A model generated the notes under the pieces. That model was not told the origin of the DNA. It was given only the letters and a program-made list of their open reading frames with translations, and did not search any database. From assembly GCA_026018925.1 (NCBI GenBank), contig JAKSZU010000004.1, positions 42,174,233-42,238,232 on the forward strand: a DNA stretch of 64,000 nt, written 5' to 3'. Source of the stretch: Tupaia tana (Eukaryota > Chordata > Mammalia > Scandentia > Tupaiidae). The position numbers were made by a program, and so were the translations under genes. Position 1 is the stretch's first letter. Each line of letters starts with the position of its first letter. Positions 45,205-57,257 of the stretch are shown here, in pieces.

Positions 45205-45340
45205 TTACTCATCTATTTATTTCATGAGTGAGAGAGACAGCACTTTAATGGGGTCTTAATGCCACAATCCACGCCCAGCATCAGCTAGCCCCAGATCATG
45301 GGTATGCCTGTTCACTGAAGACTGAATGTTCTACAGGTAT
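45205..45340 (-). mobile_element. Family B SINE fragment
   Basis: CATCTATTTATTTCATGAGTGAGAG, AATGCCACAATCCACGCC and CTAGCCCCAGATCATGGG resemble the reversed 3' half of family B. Short and diverged. Confidence 0.5.
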
Positions 45341-46594
45341 TTGTTCAAAATGTAAGTTGCCCTTCTATACTTTTTATCTATTATTTTCTAGTTAGAAACA
45401 TTTAGATTCCATTATGTGCAAAATTAATTAGATCTACAGGCACTCTATATGATGGCAAGCAATTTTTTTTTTTTTTTCAGTGAAAGATAGATTGGTCAGA
45501 AGCCTTGTTTGTGGTCAGTAATGTTTTTCTCATGGAAAACCAGTTTTCTGAACTAAAAATACCACAATATTTTAAAATGTTGCACTTTGCAAAAAGGGTT
45601 ACTGCCTGGTAAAATATTTCGTATGAATTCTAAATCAGAGCTACCATGCTCTAGGGCTGTAGCTCACTCCAAACACATAATTCTGATGGCATGTATACAC
45701 CATCACATTTTAAAAACTAAGATGCATCAGTTGAAATCCTCTTTGCATTTTCTTGTCTCAGCTGTCATGTGACTTTGACGAACTGTAGATATAGGATATG
45801 GGCGGAGCCTTGACTAAACAACCTAATCAATCATGTTTTCTGTTATGCCTGTCCCATCACAAAAATCTTTTACTTAGCTTTACACTTTACTCAGTAAAGC
45901 CTCAACAATTACTATTGGAGTGGGGAAAATGGAATAAGAAAATATAAGTATTCCATCTTAATTCTTAAGCATATTTAAGAAATTCTAGATTCATAAAGAA
46001 ATAGTAGAATGATGTGACATTACAGACATATTATTTGATTCTCAGCTGCTTGTTGGAAGCCCAGATGCATTCTCTTATCAAAGAGCAGTGCATTAAATGG
46101 TCAAAATAAACTTTTTGGAACAAGATGAAATCACTGAATCATGCATTACTAGGCAGTTTTCTGCCTCTGCTTTATAGAAATATTCTGCCTCCAGTTTTTG
46201 TTCATTGTGTTATTTGTGTGTGTGTGTATATTTAATCTTTATTTTTTATATTACATTTAATCACATTTATTTTTATACTATATAACATTTCTTTTTTCAG
46301 CACAATTACTATGCAGATTATTTAAGACAAAGACATTACTATACACATCAACATCAGCAAATAACTTTTCATTTTTTTGTCAATTAACATAATTTTTTTG
46401 TCTTTTTCTCTTTACCCACAACTTATATTTGCATGTCAGTCACTATCCTCTTACATAGTGCACACTGAAAACATATTGTACAGCTGAACTGAAAATGTTC
46501 CTGGAAATTTACAGTTGTGATTTCCTCTCACACATTAAAGATCATTAAGCAAGCAATCACAGCAGGCTGCAATGATCAATATGTTAAGTAAGGC
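45341..46594. other. Unique intronic sequence
   Basis: T14 run at about 45464 and a short TG tract at 46215-46230. Nothing else recognised. Confidence 0.5.
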
Positions 46595-46860
46595 TTAGAT
46601 TACTGCGGGAGTCATAGCCAATTTACCAAACCTACTCTGGGTGTCAGAGGGGACAGTGCTAGGAGTGGTAAAGTGAGAACAGAAGAGTAGGTGCATGCAA
46701 ACACGTGGCAGAAGAGTACTGTATGTGGAAAGAACAAAATGAAAGGAAGCTTGATGACTAGCATGGGAAAGGCATAGGCAAGTATTGACAGGGCAGACAG
46801 ACATGAGTTGGAGAAGCAGGCAGGGACCAGATTCTGATGGGTCCTAATACATTACTTTAA
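46595..46860 (+). repeat. Ancient dispersed repeat remnant (family not named)
   Basis: GGGACAGTGCTAGGAGTGG, AGAAGCAGGCAGGGACCAG, ATTCTGATGGGTCCTAATAC. Same class as 5010-5440 by composition and motif order. Confidence 0.45.
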
Positions 46861-46861
46861 G

Positions 46862-47068
46862 GGGGACTGGACAGTGACACAGTGCTAAAACACAATGTTC
46901 TATGAGACACTTCCATATGAGAAGGTCCTTGTTTAATTCTGGAAATCTCTGATCTGCGAGGCATGTGTGGCCATGATCCAGGGCTAATTGTCTGGGGGGT
47001 GGAGGATAGTTTCAGAGCACTATTGGAAGTGCTTTCTCTCTCTGTGTCTCTATCATGGGAGAAATATT
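46862..47068 (+). mobile_element. Family B SINE
   Basis: GGGACTGGACAGTGACACAG head, GAAGGTCCTTGTTTAATTCTGG, GGCATGTGTGGCCATGATCC, GCTTTCTCTCTCTGTGTC tail side. Confidence 0.7.
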
Positions 47069-47767
47069 TTTTTAAATTATTTTTAAAAATTCAAGAAATT
47101 TGATTTTTTTTATGCTAAAGATAATAGTAACTCATCAGCCTATTTTTAAGCAGAATGGCAAATTCATTTTTTTTTTCAGAAAAAAAATATCACTCTGAAT
47201 TAAATGATGCTGCACCATATTGCATGACATTGTGCATTCTTAGAAGCAAAATAGGGGATTTTTTACCCAAAGGATTGGAAAGGTTATGTAGTGAGCACCT
47301 TCCTTGGCTCAGAAACATTTAAAGGAACAGTCTCTGAAAAATGCTTGTGTGGAATAGAGCCTCCAGCTTCACCATTGTAGTGGTTTGATAGGTGTTTTTC
47401 CAAATTTACTTCAACTCAGAACCTTAGAATGTGACCTTATTTGGAAATAGGGTCTTACAGATGTAACTATTATAGTTAAGGATTTTAACATGAAGTCACC
47501 CTGGATTTAGGGTGAGTCCTAAATCACACAACTGGTATCCTTATAAGGAGGAGAAAAAGCCTCAGTCACAGAGCAGGACATAGGAATCCATGAAGACAAA
47601 GGCAGAGATTAAAGTTATGCTGCCACAAAACAAGGAACCATACGGGCCCACAGAATCAAATAAAGCAGAAAAGCCTTCCTTTCCTGGAGCCTTCAGAGTA
47701 CTATAGCTCTGTCAGTGCCTTGGTTTTAAAATTCTAGCCTCTAGAATTCCAAGAGAATAATAGATTT

Positions 47768-48019
47768 GTATTTATTTTGTCTTTTCAGTATCCCCCATAG
47801 GGTGCATGTACTCACCAGAGACAGTGAGAGGGAAAGTGAAAAATCACCACCCCCACTAACACACTCCTGAGGGGACAGCCATGCTGTAAGCCTTTCCTTT
47901 TCATTCTCCTCCAGGAATTTTGGGCATGCATACATGCCCAGCATGATTTTCAAGCTGCCAGGTACAGGACTTAAACCACAGTTGACCATGTGGGAGTCCA
48001 ATGCCTTAATCACCATGCC
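47768..48019 (-). mobile_element. SINE nested in the LTR (first)
   Basis: CCCCATAGGGTGCATGTAC, CACTCCTGAGGGGACAG, GGACTTAAACCACAG, CACCATGCC. Target duplication AATAGATTT at 47759-47767 and 48020-48028. Confidence 0.94.
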
Positions 48020-48030
48020 AATAGATTTCT

Positions 48031-48143
48031 CATTTTTGTTTTAACATAATGTATTTGTTTATCTATTTATTTGTTGTGATTTCCAAGTTACTTGGTCCAG
48101 AGTCAGAGTCCAGTGCCCTAACCAACATGCCACCTGATGGCCC
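48031..48143 (-). mobile_element. SINE fragment nested in the LTR (second)
   Basis: A T-rich tail, GTGATTTCCAAGTTACTTGG, then CATGCCACCTGATGGCC. The middle segment is missing. Target duplication TAGATTTCT at 48022-48030 and 48144-48152. Confidence 0.88.
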
Positions 48144-48199
48144 TAGATTTCTAGTTGTAAAGCCAGTCAGTTTGTGGTAATTTGTTTCATCAGACCTAG

Positions 48200-48437
48200 A
48201 GAAAAAAAGAGATTTTTGCTATAAGGTACATGTGCTCATCAGAAAGACAGGAAGTAAGAAATTATGCCCAGAGGGGATGGACATGCTGCAATCTGTTCTC
48301 CTCTATTAATCTCGCAGGATTTGGGGCACACAAACACTCGTGCCCGTCATGTTTCCATCTGCCGGGTCCAAGACTTGAACTGTGGTTGACCACATGGGAG
48401 TCTAGTGCCTTAACCACTACTCAGTGTGCTGATCCCT
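48200..48437 (-). mobile_element. SINE nested in the LTR (third)
   Basis: GAGATTTTTGCTATAAGG, GGGATGGACATGCTGCAATC, GCCGGGTCCAAGACTTGAAC, CTCAGTGTGCTGATCCC. Target duplication AGACCTAG at 48192-48199 and 48438-48445. Confidence 0.94.
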
Positions 48438-48459
48438 AGACCTAGGGAATTAATACAAC

Positions 48460-48650
48460 CAGGTACTCTCAATGTGCTAGTAAGCTACATTTTTCTGTGC
48501 CTCTCTCTGTTTTGTAAAATTGAGACACTGATACTTCTTTTATACAGTTTCTATGGGAAATACACAAGATTATACCTATGAAATATTAGAGCAGTACTTT
48601 GCTTGGCATAGAGTAAATAATTAATGATAGTTCTTATAACTATTGTGAAA
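48460..48650 (+). repeat. MIR remnant
   Basis: CTGTGCCTCTCTCTGTTTTG, TAAAATTGAGACACTGATAC, GAGCAGTACTTTGCTTGGC, AGAGTAAATAATTAATG. Confidence 0.8.
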
Positions 48651-49599
48651 GGACCAGGCACAGAATAAAACAAATAAATTTAAAATATTTTAAGATATTT
48701 TGGTTTTTAAAATATCACATCCAAATTGATAATTACTTTGGACTTTTGTACATTTATCCATTCCACATTCCATGATATTTAATGTTAAAATTGTTACTTT
48801 TATTGTCAAATTACTTATATTATTGTCATTTTTTAATAAAAATATGATTGTGCATTTGCAAAGAAAAAATAAAATTCTGTCCTTAAAGTTCTGTTTTTCA
48901 TCTTTTTCAGGGTAATTTCAAATGTATTTATTAATGCTGTTTGTCTCCTTCTTTCCCTAAATGTAGTTATCCTCTCTTCTTACAGGGACAGCATTGACCC
49001 AATAGTCTTACTTAAAAAAAGGTATTTCTAAAAAGGTACATTTTGATATAATTCTTTTGAACCTGTTTTCAGGAAAATAATAGAGTAAATGACAGAAATG
49101 AACTAACCACTGCAATACAATTTATCTTGGAGTGTTGCATACTATTATCTCAAAAACATGCAGTGTAGTAATCACTTGGAGTAGTGATAACACATAATTG
49201 TATGCTAGTCATAAATTATAGGTGAATGGCAGTTTCAGCTAATGAGTGCCAAATAGCAGTGCAGGCTCTGTAGTGATTAGAGAAGATGTGGTTATGAATG
49301 CATTTATTACTGATGTATTACAAAGCTTTTCAAATTAAAAATGACAGGTATATAAATAGACAGCATGCTGGGATGCCTATATCTACAAAGTAAAAATACC
49401 AAAAGATACTTCATCCCTGCCTCCCATATCAGTGTAATGTACAGAGAAGAGGAGGATAGAGATGAATGAAGGGCAGAAACTAAGAACAAAATAAATCCTC
49501 TGCTAATATGCCAATATGTTCTTTCTGCAAAATACTCCTGTCAGATTAAATTCATTTTATACTATTTAAAGAAGAACATGGTATACCTAACTTCAGCTA
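48651..49599. other. Unique intronic sequence
   Basis: Nothing recognised. Confidence 0.5.
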
Positions 49600-49646
49600 T
49601 ATTTTTTCTCTATTTTTACATCCCCCCGCCAGGGTGTATGTATTTG

Positions 49647-49706
<60 letters not shown>

Positions 49707-49878
49707 TGCCCCTGGTGGTGTCGCCACTCTGCAATCCCCTAATTTCATTTCTCTTGGTAATCAGAGCATGCAAACACACATGCCCAGTGTGTTATTCAAG
49801 ACTCCAGGTCCAGGACTTGAACTGCACAGCCAGCCATGTGGGATCCAGATCTTAACCACCATGCCACTGGCTATCCCT
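49600..49878 (-). mobile_element. tRNA-derived SINE with long GA tract
   Basis: CCAGGGTGTATGTATTTGG, (GA)n at 49650-49701, CAATCCCCTAATTTC, GGTCCAGGACTTGAACTG, CCATGCCACTGGCTATCCC. Confidence 0.92.
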
Positions 49879-50524
49879 ACATCTTAAATTTTATATATGT
49901 TGTTTTACTGATATGTGGAAAAGGTCACACCTACTGATTGACAGTATTTGTCTTTCTAGGGAATATATCAATATCCTACAAAACAGCTATAATTTCATTC
50001 CCTATGCCATAGACATATTCCACTGGTCCCTATTTATGCTTATGATGCTATAAAATTTATATTTATTTTGATACAGTGAATTCAAAGTAAATTCATGAGG
50101 CAGAACTCAGGATACATGATTAGATAACAGGCAAGATACTAGATCATTGTAATAGTCTCTTCCCCAGTTAATTCTTCACTTTAAGACATACTGTATGCTT
50201 CATTGTCACCTTATGTTTGGACACTGGAAACATGATAACACATTTTTAAATAGTGAGACTTAAATAATTATGTTTCTTTCAAAGTTTCATCTTTAGAGTT
50301 ATTATAAGATTCTTATGCAGAAGTGAGTGAACATAGGAATATATATTGAAAAATTTAGAAATACAGATATTTGAAATGATGAAATATATACTATTTTCTC
50401 TTACATTATAATTAAATGAGAACACGCACATGTTAATATTTTAATTATTCTACTTTTCCTATCTTAGCCTTCTTTATAAAATTGAGATACTAATACTTCA
50501 CTTTGATTATTTTAAATATTATTA
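49879..50524. other. Unique intronic sequence
   Basis: Nothing recognised. Confidence 0.5.
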
Positions 50525-50767
50525 TGTTTTTTTCATTGCCACGGGCACATGAACTCTCCAGAGAAAGACAGAGTTACAGACAGGGAGAAAGCAAACCCTA
50601 TAATGGAGTATGTTTACACAACAATATCTTTTCCATTTCTCCAATCTGTCAAGATTTGGGCATATGCACATATGCACTTGGTATGTTTTTCATGCCACTG
50701 TGACTGGAATTAGAACTGTAATTGACCACATCAATCCAGCTCCTTTAACCATTAGGCTATGGGCTGA
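50525..50767 (-). mobile_element. tRNA-derived SINE, old
   Basis: TTTTTTTCATTGCCACGGGCAC, CTCCAGAGAAAGACAGAG, GTGACTGGAATTAGAACTG, CATTAGGCTATGGGCTGACC. Confidence 0.88.
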
Positions 50768-50776
50768 CCAAGATTC

Positions 50777-50961
50777 TTTTTTATTTTTTAAGGATTATTT
50801 TATTTTATTTTTTATTATTCCTGCTTTAATTTGACCAGAGAGACAGAAAGAGAGAGAAAGAGAAAGTGAGAAAGCAAGCCATCAGGTCCGGGACTCGAAC
50901 CATGGTCATGCATGTAAGAGTCCAGGACCTTAGCCACCAAACCACCTGCTGACCTCGCTAG
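50777..50961 (-). mobile_element. Short-form SINE inserted beside another SINE
   Basis: A T-rich tail, TTTGACCAGAGAGACAG, GGTCCGGGACTCGAACC, ACCACCTGCTGACC. CCAAGATTC lies at 50768-50776 and 50962-50970 as target duplication. Confidence 0.92.
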
Positions 50962-51209
50962 CCAAGATTCAAATAAAGTACTGTGAGATTTCTCTGAGCA
51001 GGTTTGGTTATATCTTGGATAAAGACAAATATGTATGTGCCAGAATAAAAATAGCTTTGCTGTGAAAATTTTTGTTTCTGCAAATTAACTTGAAAAATTC
51101 TTTTCAAGAAATCGCTATTAGTACAAAAGCTGTCATATTTCTAAGATTTATCTCAAAGTACTTTTTCCGATATTTCTTTTTACTTAATCAATTTACTAAA
51201 GTTTGTTCT

Positions 51210-51412
51210 GCGATGACAGAGAGACAGGCATTCCCAACAGGGCCCTCATGCTCTGACCCATTCCCACCCAACCTACATCACAGAAGGCGGCTAGGAGTGC
51301 ACACCTTGTGTGTACAGGGAGGACTCAGGGTGCCTAGCTCAGACCTTCCCATGTGGATCCTGATGCAGAGTACTGTGTCACCACTACGTCACTGACTGGA
51401 CACTATTTTTAG
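51210..51412 (-). mobile_element. Family B SINE
   Basis: CATTCCCAACAGGGCCCTC, CACACCTTGTGTGTACAGG, CTTCCCATGTGGATCC and CACTACGTCACTGACTGG. Confidence 0.7.
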
Positions 51413-51501
51413 TTTGGGTATATTCATTTTTATATATACTAGCTCACAAAATATATCAAAATGCTACATACAATATTTTGGTTTTAAATTTTATGCCATT
51501 T

Positions 51502-51757
51502 GGGACCAGCAGATAGCATAATAGTTACATCGTTGAACTTCCACATAGTTGACCTCAGTTTGAGTCCCAGACCTGGAGGCTTGAAACACACCAGGCATGT
51601 GTGTGTGCATGCCCATAATCCAGGGAAGAGAATGGGGGAGAAGGGATTGGAGTGTGGCCATCCCCCCTGGGGGGTGATTTCTCGCTTTCTGTCTCTAATG
51701 TCTCTCTCTGTCTGTCTGGCGAGCGCACGCGCCCTATAGCGAAAATCTCTTTTAAAA
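51502..51757 (+). mobile_element. tRNA-derived SINE, young subtype
   Basis: TGGGACCAGCAGATAGCATAATAG head, AGTTTGAGTCCCAGACC, CCCCCTGGGGGGTGATTTCTC, GAGCGCACGCGCCCTATAGC and A-rich tail. Confidence 0.95.
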
Positions 51758-51799
51758 AGTTAATATCTGATTAACAAATACTGATGATATTCTTTCCCT

Positions 51800-52065
51800 T
51801 TTTTTTTTTTTTTGAGAGATTTTTTCTATAGGGTGTGTGTGCTCAGAACAGAGACAGAGAGAGACAGAGAGACAGAAAGAGAGAAATCATCTCACTCCAG
51901 GGGGTATGGCCATGCTACAAGCCCTTCTCTTCCACTCTTCTATTGGGATTTTGGGCACACACACACACACATATCTGGCTTGAGTTTCATGCTACCAGGT
52001 CTCGGATACAAACCACAGTTGACCATGTGGGAGTCATAGTTAACCATTATGCCACCTGTGGCCTC
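51800..52065 (-). mobile_element. tRNA-derived SINE
   Basis: T-run, GAGAGATTTTTTCTATAGGG, CACTCCAGGGGGTATGGCC, (CA)n at 51956-51970, CATTATGCCACCTGTGGCC. Confidence 0.94.
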
Positions 52066-52539
52066 AATGATTTTCTTATTATCAAAGAAAGTGTAGGTGG
52101 ATACAAATATTTATTTGTCTTATCAGTAGCATATGCTCAAATTATATTTTAAGATATTCTGAAGGAATTCAACAGAGATTTGAATATTTATAGTAACATG
52201 TTTAAGCATTATAATGTTGCTATATTTTACTGACAACTTTCTATGACTAGACAAGGCATCAAGAACTTGATATTACTTCATTTAAATTCACAATTGCGTG
52301 ATACAGAAATTGGAGCCAGCCTAATTAAAAGAGTGCCATTTTCAGATAGATCACTTTTAGGGATGAATACACATAAAAATTTAAGAAATCTCTTAAAACT
52401 ATGTATGCCTACAAAGCTCTGGAAAGTCATCATGTATCCTAAGGATACTTGTACCAGAGTTTGACACTTTAGTCCTATGATGTTGATACCTGTAATGTAT
52501 ATTTTATGTCTGTTTCTACCCTTGAAATTATTTATATAG

Positions 52540-52645
52540 TGCCTCACAGCTAGCAAGTTATAGATTACACAGTTCAAATCCAGGTTCATCTGACTCTAAA
52601 ACTGATATCTGCAGCAATTTTGTTCTACTGCCTCCTATGGTTATA
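52540..52645 (-). repeat. MIR remnant
   Basis: CTCACAGCTAGCAAGTTATAG, TTCAAATCCAGGTTCATCTG, ACTCTAAAACTGATATC. Confidence 0.8.
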
Positions 52646-52679
52646 TTGATTATCTCATTGGACTGCATTAAAAAGGAAC

Positions 52680-52920
52680 TTTTTCTTTTTTTTTTAAGAG
52701 AGATATTTTTGCTATAGGGCTTGTGTGCTTGCGGGAGACACAGAGACAGAAAGCGAGAAATCACCCCCTCCACCCCCAGGGGAAGGGGGTGGCTGCGACA
52801 CAGTGCTTACTCCTCCATTCTCTTCTCGGGATTTCAGGCACGCAGGACACATGCCCAGCATGAGTTTTAAGCTGCTGGGTCCAGTATTTAAACCATGGTC
52901 AGATGTCATCTGCTGGTCCC
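52680..52920 (-). mobile_element. tRNA-derived SINE with perfect target duplication
   Basis: T-run, TTTTTGCTATAGGGCTTG, CACCCCCTCCACCCCCAGG, GATGTCATCTGCTGGTCCC. TAAAAAGGAAC at 52669-52679 and 52921-52931. Confidence 0.95.
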
Positions 52921-52984
52921 TAAAAAGGAACATTTTTGAATAACAACAAAAAAAAATGTTCCACTTTCCCCTCATCTAAAAAAA

Positions 52985-53420
52985 AAATGTGTTCACAAAC
53001 TATTTCCTGGAACCTAAGAATGTTACCTTATTTGGAAAACAGGTCCTATGGAGTTTTAAGACTGAGATAAAAAAAATTATCCTGGATTATATAGGTGGAC
53101 CCTATGTCCAATGGTAAATGTTCTAATCAGAAACACAAACAGAAGACTTGACAGACAGAAGAGAAGGAGGCAAAGTGTTCACGGAAGGAGATGGACTGGA
53201 GTGATGCTGCTACTGTCACCAGCCAGGGAACACCTGGAGCCACCAGGGGGGAGAAGAGGTAAGGGACTGATGGAATCTCTTGTGGAGCTTGCAGGCAGTG
53301 CGGCTCTGCAGCATATTGATTTTGGACTTCTGGCCTCCTGACTGCAAGGGAATAAATTTCTGTCTTTTAAACTACAGAGTTTATGGCAATTTGTTCCAGA
53401 AGCTCTAGGAAATGAATATA
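52985..53420 (+). mobile_element. MaLR-type (MLT1-like) solitary LTR
   Basis: CCTAAGAATGTTACCTTATTTGG, ATAGGTGGACCCTATG, GACTGGAGTGATGCTGC, TTTTGGACTTCTGGCCTCC, AATAAATTTCTGTC, then GGAAATGAATATA at the end. The frame at 53111-53341 lies inside it and is not a gene. Confidence 0.85.
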
Positions 53421-54349
53421 GATTTTTAATCCACCATACAGAATAGAAGGGACAAAAAAGATCCTATCGAGTATTTAAAATATCTCTCTTTAAGGTGTGT
53501 TTGAAAACCACTAAGGGGGCAAGAAAAGAGAATGACTGATTATTACCTTTTCCTTCCTTACTTAGCAAAATGGATATCATGAAGGATGAAAAAACCCCTG
53601 CTAAATCTGTGCTAAAATGTGAGTGAAATCATTTTCACCTTTATTTGGAAAGATATGCACAGAGCATAAGAACAGAGTATTAGAACTGTTAATGTCCTAA
53701 CAGGGCTGTCCTGTTCAGTGCTGGTGGCTTGCCTTAAAGCTTCTCTGCCTTTACTGTCCATTGGGTGGTTTTGTTTTTCTGTTTTTTCCTTTCTCTCTCT
53801 CTCTCTCTCTTTTTTTTTTTTCCTTTCCTTTTTTGAACATGTTAGAGTCCTTTGTCATTTTCATGCCAAATTCTCATTTGATTCATTCATTGGGCAAAAA
53901 AAATTTACTAAAGGAATTTAGCTTTTTACAGAATGCACTCAAGGAAGTAGATTACTTAGTCAAATTGTCATCTCCACTCACCTGGTGCTCTTTATCTTCT
54001 CGCTGCAGATACTCGCACCTTTACCGGAGTAATGCAGGCAAGGAGCACAGCTCATGCACAGCCATTCCTCAGCATATTCACAATTACTCATTTCCACAGC
54101 ATGATTTACTCTATGAAGTTACTTACTATTTCTTTACACAGTCAAAGGAACATTGAGATTTTCCTATCTTAATAATATTCCACCCAAGTTAGATTACACT
54201 CTGATAATAACATGTATTCTTATGTGAATAAATAAAATGAATATAATAATCATGCTTCTACTCTCACAGGATATTAAATAGATTTCTATACAATTTCCAA
54301 ACTACATTATTAATCTTTTTCTTTGAACTTTTGATAAATTTAAAATACT
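53421..54349. other. Unique intronic sequence with a TC tract
   Basis: CT-rich run at 53790-53835. The 131-codon frame at 53761-54156 begins with low-complexity TC/T sequence and has no recognised domain. Confidence 0.5.
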
Positions 54350-54553
54350 ATTTTTTTAATGTGCTTGCCAGAGTGAGACATTCAGAAATCACCCCACAGT
54401 GAGTATGGCTTGCAGCAATCCCTTATCCATTCTCTTCCCACAATTTTGGGCATGCATACACATGTGTCGAGCATGATTTCAAGCCACCAGGTCTGGGACA
54501 CAAACAGTGGTTGGCCACATGAGTCCTTAACCACCATGCCACCTACTGGCCCT
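54350..54553 (-). mobile_element. tRNA-derived SINE, old
   Basis: GTGCTTGCCAGAGTGAGAC, TTTTGGGCATGCATACAC, CCACCAGGTCTGGGACAC, CACCATGCCACCTACTGGCCC. Confidence 0.92.
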
Positions 54554-54562
54554 TAAATTAAA

Positions 54563-54677
54563 CTTTTTTTTTTGAGAGAGAGATTTTTGCAATAGGGTAC
54601 GTGTGCTCACCAGACAGACAGAGTGACAGAAAGCAAGAAATTCATCCCCCCCAGGGGGGATGCCCACGCCACAATCT
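54563..54677 (-). mobile_element. tRNA-derived SINE, head-truncated young copy
   Basis: T-run, GAGAGAGAGATTTTTGCAATAGGG, CCCCCCCAGGGGGGATGCCC, ending at CCACAATCTT. Loss of the 5' half is the usual outcome of incomplete reverse transcription. Confidence 0.94.
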
Positions 54678-54796
54678 TTAGGTTTTAGATGTAATAGCCT
54701 CCAAGATGCTTTCCAGCTCAAAAAATTCTTAATTATCAGATATACTTTTATCATATAGCCATATTTATCTATCATTTCAGGAAGAGAATATCACTG

Positions 54797-55073
54797 AGTT
54801 TGTTTATTTATTTGTTATTATTATTTAATTTGCTAAAGGGCATGTGTGCTTGTTCGAGAGAGACATACAGAGAGAGAGAGGGAAAGTACGAAGCTCTCCT
54901 GGGGGAGGGCCATGCCACAATCCCTTCTCTTCCCTTTGTCCCTCCTTTCAGGATTTTTGGGCTCCACACATGTGCTTAGCACGTTTTTCAAACTGCTAGG
55001 TTTGGGACTTCAAACTTGCAGTTGGCAATGTGAGATCCAGCCACCTTAACCCCAACACACTGCTGGCTGGCTC
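54797..55073 (-). mobile_element. tRNA-derived SINE, old
   Basis: T/TTA-rich start, AAAGGGCATGTGTGCTTG, GGGAGGGCCATGCCACAATCC, TTTGGGACTTCAAACTTG, CACACTGCTGGCTGGC. Confidence 0.92.
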
Positions 55074-55167
55074 TATCATTGAATTTAATTGTCTGCTATT
55101 TGGAAAAAGAAAATGACTTATATCTAATTGCTCCTGAATACAGAGCCTTTGACTCTGTTGTGTGGTC

Positions 55168-55225
55168 CTTATCAAGCACAATGTGTGCCATTACATAGAT
55201 CCTCAATAAATATGTTTTTAACAAA
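55168..55225 (+). repeat. MIR or L2 tail
   Basis: CACAATGTGTGCCATTACATAG followed by CCTCAATAAATATG is the common 3' end pattern of MIR/L2. Confidence 0.55.
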
Positions 55226-57257
55226 CTGAATTCCTATTAGTGTTCTAGTATTGGGCTCCATAATCAGAGTTACTCATTTAGAAACTAGAACGGCTCACAT
55301 GTAAGTCTCTTCCATAACTACAAACACAAGGATGAATTAATCTAAAACTCCCAAAAGGAAAGTTGATATTTTTCAAGGATATGTTTTGTTTTCTTTTTTT
55401 CTGCTTTTGCTTCATTTCAAAATCTCACATCATCACACTGTAACCTTGAAACACAGTTAAGAGTTTCTAGCCAACTGTAGATCATTGAAGCAATGCAGAT
55501 CCCATCAGCTTATGTCATATGTACATGAGCCAAGAGATAAGAGTAATGAGGCGGTGTCTTTGATATTACTCTGAAATTTCAGTGCTATTGTTTTATTTTA
55601 TGATTTACTGGAAGATTTCCTGTGAATATGCAAACTTGGAACGCATTAGATCCAGCAAAGGTTTCTGGTCCATTTATTTTTAACACCTTGTAAGTGAATC
55701 TGATTGAGGGAGACTTGCAATAAGAACTGGCAGAATTTTTTTGAGAGATCTCAACTGTAGACAATTACTTATCTTTTTAGTATTTGGGATTTAAGCAGTT
55801 TTTAAAAAGTTACTTTAAAAACAAAATGCTTTCCAAGTTTATAAGTAAAAGAAAAAGGTATTTTATTGTGTAAATTTCTTTTTACAACTTGCTTTTGTCT
55901 TTCCACTAAAGTTTTGAGCAGAAATATATATTTTTTCCAATCTCTTTCATCTCACTGCCTCTAAAAGCAACAAACATATTTCGAGTGAAATGTCAGCAAG
56001 GGCAAAAAGTATTTTCAGTTTATTCTTGAGTGGACTTAACTGCAGAGCTCACACAAATCATTTAAAAATAGTGAGACCACATTTAATTCAGTTTTGTGCT
56101 TTATAGTATATTTCTGTAATCTATTTGGAGGTTTTTGTTTTGTTTTATTATTAAGGCAAATTAAATCTGGAAAATGTTTGTAGTAGTTACAGAATACTAG
56201 ATACTATGGAATATAAAATATAAAATTAGAAAGGGCCCGTTTGTCCCTGGATTTCAAGACTGTAAAATATTAAAGATGCAATTTGCTATTGTTGAGATGA
56301 GTTCCCTGCCTAAAGGGAATCTAGGCACCCTCAAAGTAGTAAAAGAGTGTACCTCAATACTGATTTTTTAGCTGACCACTTTAAAGGGTCTATAAGAAAG
56401 ACTGAATCTAGATGACCTTCATTTTTTAAAAGATACTTCTACTTTTCTGTAATACAACAGCGTACAAGTTGCTCTTTTCAAAAAAAAAAATAGAGAGAGA
56501 TTATATATATACACATACACAATGTGGAGCATATATCAGATTGTGTATTTTATTGTTTCACAGTATTAATTTTTGTTTATAATTTGTTTTCTAAAAATCA
56601 TAATGGACAAAATACTAAGGAAAATATCATCAAGGTAAAAATCAAAAAAAGGAATCTTTAGAAATAGAACAAAGAGCAAAGCAAGGAAAGGAAAGGAAAG
56701 GAAAGAAAATAGCATCATCTTTTAAAAACATGATTCAATACCTAATTTTCTTTTTGCCAGAACAAATTTCTTCTCAGTGTTTCCTCAGTTGCTGCTAATG
56801 TTGTTTCAAGTAGGATGAGATGAGTTTGAGGAATGAGTTTCCAACAGGACAGTTCAGTGAGCTACCTGAACTAAACTTATTGGTAATGAGCGTTTCTCAA
56901 ATTGCAAAAGCTACATTATCAAAGGTTGTTGAAGAGAAAATGGGGTCTCCCTAGTCACTTATATGAGCTCTAAAGTTTAGGATAAATACAAGAGCATTTT
57001 GTTTGGGAAATCAAGGGCTTCTTCATACTGGTGGGAAAGATATAGGTCATACCATCCCACCTCAGCTAAGGGATGCTGGAAAAATATATGAGACTGAGCA
57101 ACCACCATCACTTTATTTAAATATACAATGTGTTTTGGCCTCTTTGAGTAAGCAAGAGTTAAATATAAAAATTACTGATGGACTGATCGCATGACATTTA
57201 AAATGCCTGCCTTTATGCCATGATACTAAAGTTTCCTTCTGCATTCCTGTATGATGT
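55226..57257. other. SINE-free intronic block, 2 kb
   Basis: No mobile element recognised apart from a short (AAAGG)n run at 56685-56706. It is a candidate conserved non-coding region of NEGR1 intron 1, inferred only from the lack of insertions. Confidence 0.5.

Larger units (their letters stand above)
47376..48459 (+). mobile_element. MaLR-type (MLT1-like) LTR split by three SINEs
   Basis: Segments 47376-47767, 48146-48199 and 48441-48459 read in order as one LTR: AGAATGTGACCTTATTTGG, TCACCCTGGATTTAGGG, ATCCTTATAAGGAG, GAGCCTTCAGAGTAC, CCTCTAGAATTCC, GTCAGTTTGTGGTAATTTG and GGAATTAATACAAC. There is no internal region, so it is a solitary LTR. It has no coding potential. Confidence 0.85.

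Noticed and set aside
53111-53341. 76-codon Arg-rich frame
   Set aside because: It lies inside a MaLR-type solitary LTR.
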